Positions 62,255 through 64,000 of a stretch of DNA of 64,000 nucleotides are shown piece after piece. This DNA comes from an uncultured Oscillospiraceae bacterium (GTDB taxonomy: Bacteria; Bacillota; Clostridia; Oscillospirales; Oscillospiraceae). The first letter of the stretch is position 1. Each line of letters opens with the position of its first letter. The stretch lies in contig CANQXG010000004.1 in assembly GCA_947627735.1 (NCBI GenBank), forward strand, positions 30,881-94,880, given 5' to 3'. The position numbers were made by a program, and so were the translations under genes. Under the pieces are notes generated by a model. It worked only from the letters and a program-made list of their open reading frames with translations. It was not told the origin of the DNA and did not search any database.

Positions 62255-62283
62255 ATAATAGCATATTTTATCTGGATATGCAA
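62255..62283 (-). promoter_or_regulatory. Promoter of rplS with a ~85-nt leader
   Basis: Minus strand TTGCAT, 17-base spacer, TATTAT with upstream TG. The leader to the ATG (about 62164-62248) could hold an L19-type autoregulatory RNA as in other Firmicutes, but no definite match was made. Confidence 0.8.
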
Positions 62284-62301
62284 GCATTTTTTGCATTTTT
62301 A

Positions 62302-62934
62302 TCACCGGAAGCGGGTCATGTCCTCCCGGTACGCCTCCAGGCGGGTGAAGCGGAAATAGGCCGGCCCGTCCTGGCCCAGGGCCGCCATCATCAGCTCCGG
62401 GCTGACCGTGGGTTCCTGGGCGTGGAGGATAAGCTCTGCCTCCACCCCGTCGGCTGCGTCCGTGAACCGGGCCAGCTTAATGGACGGGGCGATGTCGTCG
62501 GTGCGCACGCCCCGCTTGGCCCGGTGCTCCACCAAAATGGACTCCCGGGCGAAGAAATCCCGATAAAACGCGGCGTCCCGGCCTCCCTTCATCACGCCGG
62601 CCAGCCGCAGCCAGCGCAGCTCCGACCCCTTCCCCGGGGCCTCGTAGGCCTCCAGGGCCTCTATCCCTTCGGGCATATAGGGATTGAGCGCCGCCGGCAG
62701 GGCGGCCAGATCCCGGTCCTCCGTCAGGGCGAAGTCCATGTACTCGCAAAGGCTGGCCGTGCCCACGGACAGGGGCAGGATGATGGATATCCTGGCGTGG
62801 GGGTTGAACCCCTCGGAGTATTTCAGCGCCACCCCCGCCCGGGAGAACACCCGCTGCATGGTGCGCATCAGGTCCAGGTGGGAGATGTACACCGCCCGGC
62901 CTGTCTTGGAAAACTTCAGTCGCAGCTTATCCAC
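62302..62934 (-). CDS. DUF2344/TIGR03936 radical-SAM-linked protein
   Basis: 210-residue protein. LRLKFSKTGRAVYISHLDLMRTMQRVFSRAGVALKYSEGFNPHARISIILPLSVG is the family signature. It is nearly always next to, or fused to, the radical SAM protein encoded here immediately upstream, whose end it overlaps by 8 bases. Thought to act with it in RNA or protein modification; function unknown. Confidence 0.93.
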   Translation of the reverse strand: MDKLRLKFSKTGRAVYISHLDLMRTMQRVFSRAGVALKYSEGFNPHARISIILPLSVGTASLCEYMDFALTEDRDLAALPAALNPYMPEGIEALEAYEAPGKGSELRWLRLAGVMKGGRDAAFYRDFFARESILVEHRAKRGVRTDDIAPSIKLARFTDAADGVEAELILHAQEPTVSPELMMAALGQDGPAYFRFTRLEAYREDMTRFR

Positions 62935-64000
62935 GGCACACGCCCTCCTTCAAGAGGCTGGCCGCCCCGCAGCCGGCGCAGCCCGCCCGGCAGTCCGGGG
63001 TGAGCACGCCCTCATAAGCCCGCGCCCTCTCCCGCTCCAGATGCCGGCGGGACACGGCGCAGTCCATGTGCTCCCAGGGCAGCAGCTCGTCCAGAGGCCG
63101 CTCCCGGGTGCCGTAAAAGTCGATGTCCAGCCCGCAGGCGGCGAAAGCATCCAGCCACCGGTCCAGGGAGAAATACTCGCTCCAGCTCTCCAGCCGGCCG
63201 CCCCGGCGCCAGACCTCCTCGACCACCGCACCCACGCGCCGGTCGCCCCGGGCCAGGGCCGCCTCCACCAGGCTCATCTCTGCGTCGTGCCAGTTGTAGG
63301 TGACGGACTTCGTCCTGGACAGGGCGTCGGTCAGCAGACCCACCCGCCGCAGGTATTCCTGGCGGCTGATCTGCGCCTCCCACTGGAAGGGGGTGTGGGG
63401 CTTGGGGATGAACTCGGAGGTGCTCACCGTGATGCGCACGCCCCGGCTCTTGTTGGCGGCGTGCTGCTTCCAGGTCCAGAACACCTTCTTCGCCAGCTCG
63501 GCGATGCCCAGCACGTCCTCGTCCGTTTCCGTGGGCAAGCCCAGCATGAAGTACAGCTTCACGCTGTTCCAGCCGCCCTCGAAAGCGATGCGGCAGGAGT
63601 TGAGCAGGTCCTCCTCGGTGACATTTTTGTTGATAACATCCCGCAGCCGCTGGGTCCCCGCCTCCGGCGCGAAGGTCAGGCCGCTTTTGCGCACCTGCTG
63701 AACCCGCTGCATGATGTCCATGGAGAAGTTGTCCGCCCGCAGACTGGGCAGGCTCAGGCTGATGCCCCGGGGCCGGCAGTAGTCCAGCAGCCCGTCGCAC
63801 AGCGCCCCCAGCTGCCGGTAGTCGCTGGTGCTCAGGCTGGACAGGTTCAACTCCTGATAGCCGGTGTTCTCCAAGGTCTCCTTCCCCAGCCGCAGCAAAG
63901 TTTCGGCGCTCCGGGACCGGACGGGCCGGTTGGTGTGGCCCGCCTGGCAGAACCGGCAGCCCCGGATGCAGCCCCGGAACACCTCCAGGCTCACCCGGTC
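62927..64000 (-). CDS. Radical SAM protein (TIGR03960-type), 3' part, runs off the window
   Basis: At least 357 residues, open at the right edge. The 4Fe-4S motif FRGCIRGCRFCQAG (CxxxCxxC) is visible near the edge, and ELNLSSLSTSDYR, FAPEAGTQRLRDVINKNVTEED, KLYFMLGLPTETDEDV follow as in B12-type radical SAM/TIGR03960 proteins. The N-terminal domain is outside the window, so the start in the ORF track is only an internal Met-coded frame edge. A C-terminal cluster CRAGCAGCG may bind metal. Paired with the DUF2344 gene downstream. Confidence 0.92.
   Translation of the reverse strand, partial: DRVSLEVFRGCIRGCRFCQAGHTNRPVRSRSAETLLRLGKETLENTGYQELNLSSLSTSDYRQLGALCDGLLDYCRPRGISLSLPSLRADNFSMDIMQRVQQVRKSGLTFAPEAGTQRLRDVINKNVTEEDLLNSCRIAFEGGWNSVKLYFMLGLPTETDEDVLGIAELAKKVFWTWKQHAANKSRGVRITVSTSEFIPKPHTPFQWEAQISRQEYLRRVGLLTDALSRTKSVTYNWHDAEMSLVEAALARGDRRVGAVVEEVWRRGGRLESWSEYFSLDRWLDAFAACGLDIDFYGTRERPLDELLPWEHMDCAVSRRHLERERARAYEGVLTPDCRAGCAGCGAASLLKEGVCRG

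Overview
This window looks like the chromosome of a GC-rich, endospore-forming Firmicute of class Clostridia, probably a gut bacterium of the Oscillospiraceae or a close relative. The placement is inferred from gene content: the sporulation genes ytfJ and pdaB, an IspH-S1 fusion, the tig-clpP-clpX-lon-engB run followed by scpA/scpB, strong AGGAGG ribosome sites and a Gram-positive-type envelope gene set. No 16S rRNA gene is present, so the species cannot be named.

Layout. Bases 1-203 hold two serine tRNAs (one cut by the window edge) and their promoter. Bases 292-1902 encode an ABC-F protein with one degenerate ATP site. Bases 2034-25895 hold the main discovery. A PdaB-like sporulation polysaccharide deacetylase gene is split in two, with its 3' part at 2034-2615 and its 5' part at 25699-25895, by a 23-kb island (about 2616-25700). 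The island ends are inverted copies of a 21-bp arm next to a shared CA dinucleotide, as expected for a large serine integrase attP. Joining the two gene pieces restores the reading frame exactly (FDAAWG|NEDTQ). The island carries a complete serine recombinase with a translationally coupled small ORF, a MATE exporter behind an attenuator-like leader, and an 18-gene surface-glycan operon on the minus strand. That operon encodes dTDP-rhamnose finishing enzymes, a complete GDP-D-glycero-D-manno-heptose pathway with modifying enzymes, two glycosyltransferases, a methyltransferase-kinase fusion, an ABC-2 glycan exporter, and a decoration cassette (adenylating ligase, carrier protein, formyltransferase, MBOAT, SGNH/DHHW-like protein). 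By analogy with skin/sigK and SPbeta/spsM, the island could be excised in the mother cell to rebuild pdaB. That is inference.

Bases 26015-34388 are a minus-strand oligopeptide ABC transporter operon whose parts are all remodelled. The binding protein appears circularly permuted and lacks a lipobox. The OppC-type permease has an RCC1-like propeller inserted outside the membrane. The OppF-type ATPase has a roughly 200-residue helical insertion. An M3 oligoendopeptidase (34488-36194) lies upstream and fits peptide use.

Bases 36307-64000 are mostly housekeeping: recG (apparently leaderless), an AT-rich acquired GNAT gene, then long minus-strand runs. These are MurR regulator - flavoprotein - cmk - ispH/S1 (S1 also has its own internal ribosome site), then tig-clpP-clpX / lon-engB-M50 protease-scpA-scpB-DUF2953-ytfJ-dac-rluB, thrC-yraN-rnhB-rbgA-lepB, an alpha/beta hydrolase, rplS, and two genes of the radical-SAM/DUF2344 pair, the last running off the right edge. 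No CRISPR array, rRNA, prophage structural gene or conjugation gene was seen. No gap between genes exceeds 300 bases.
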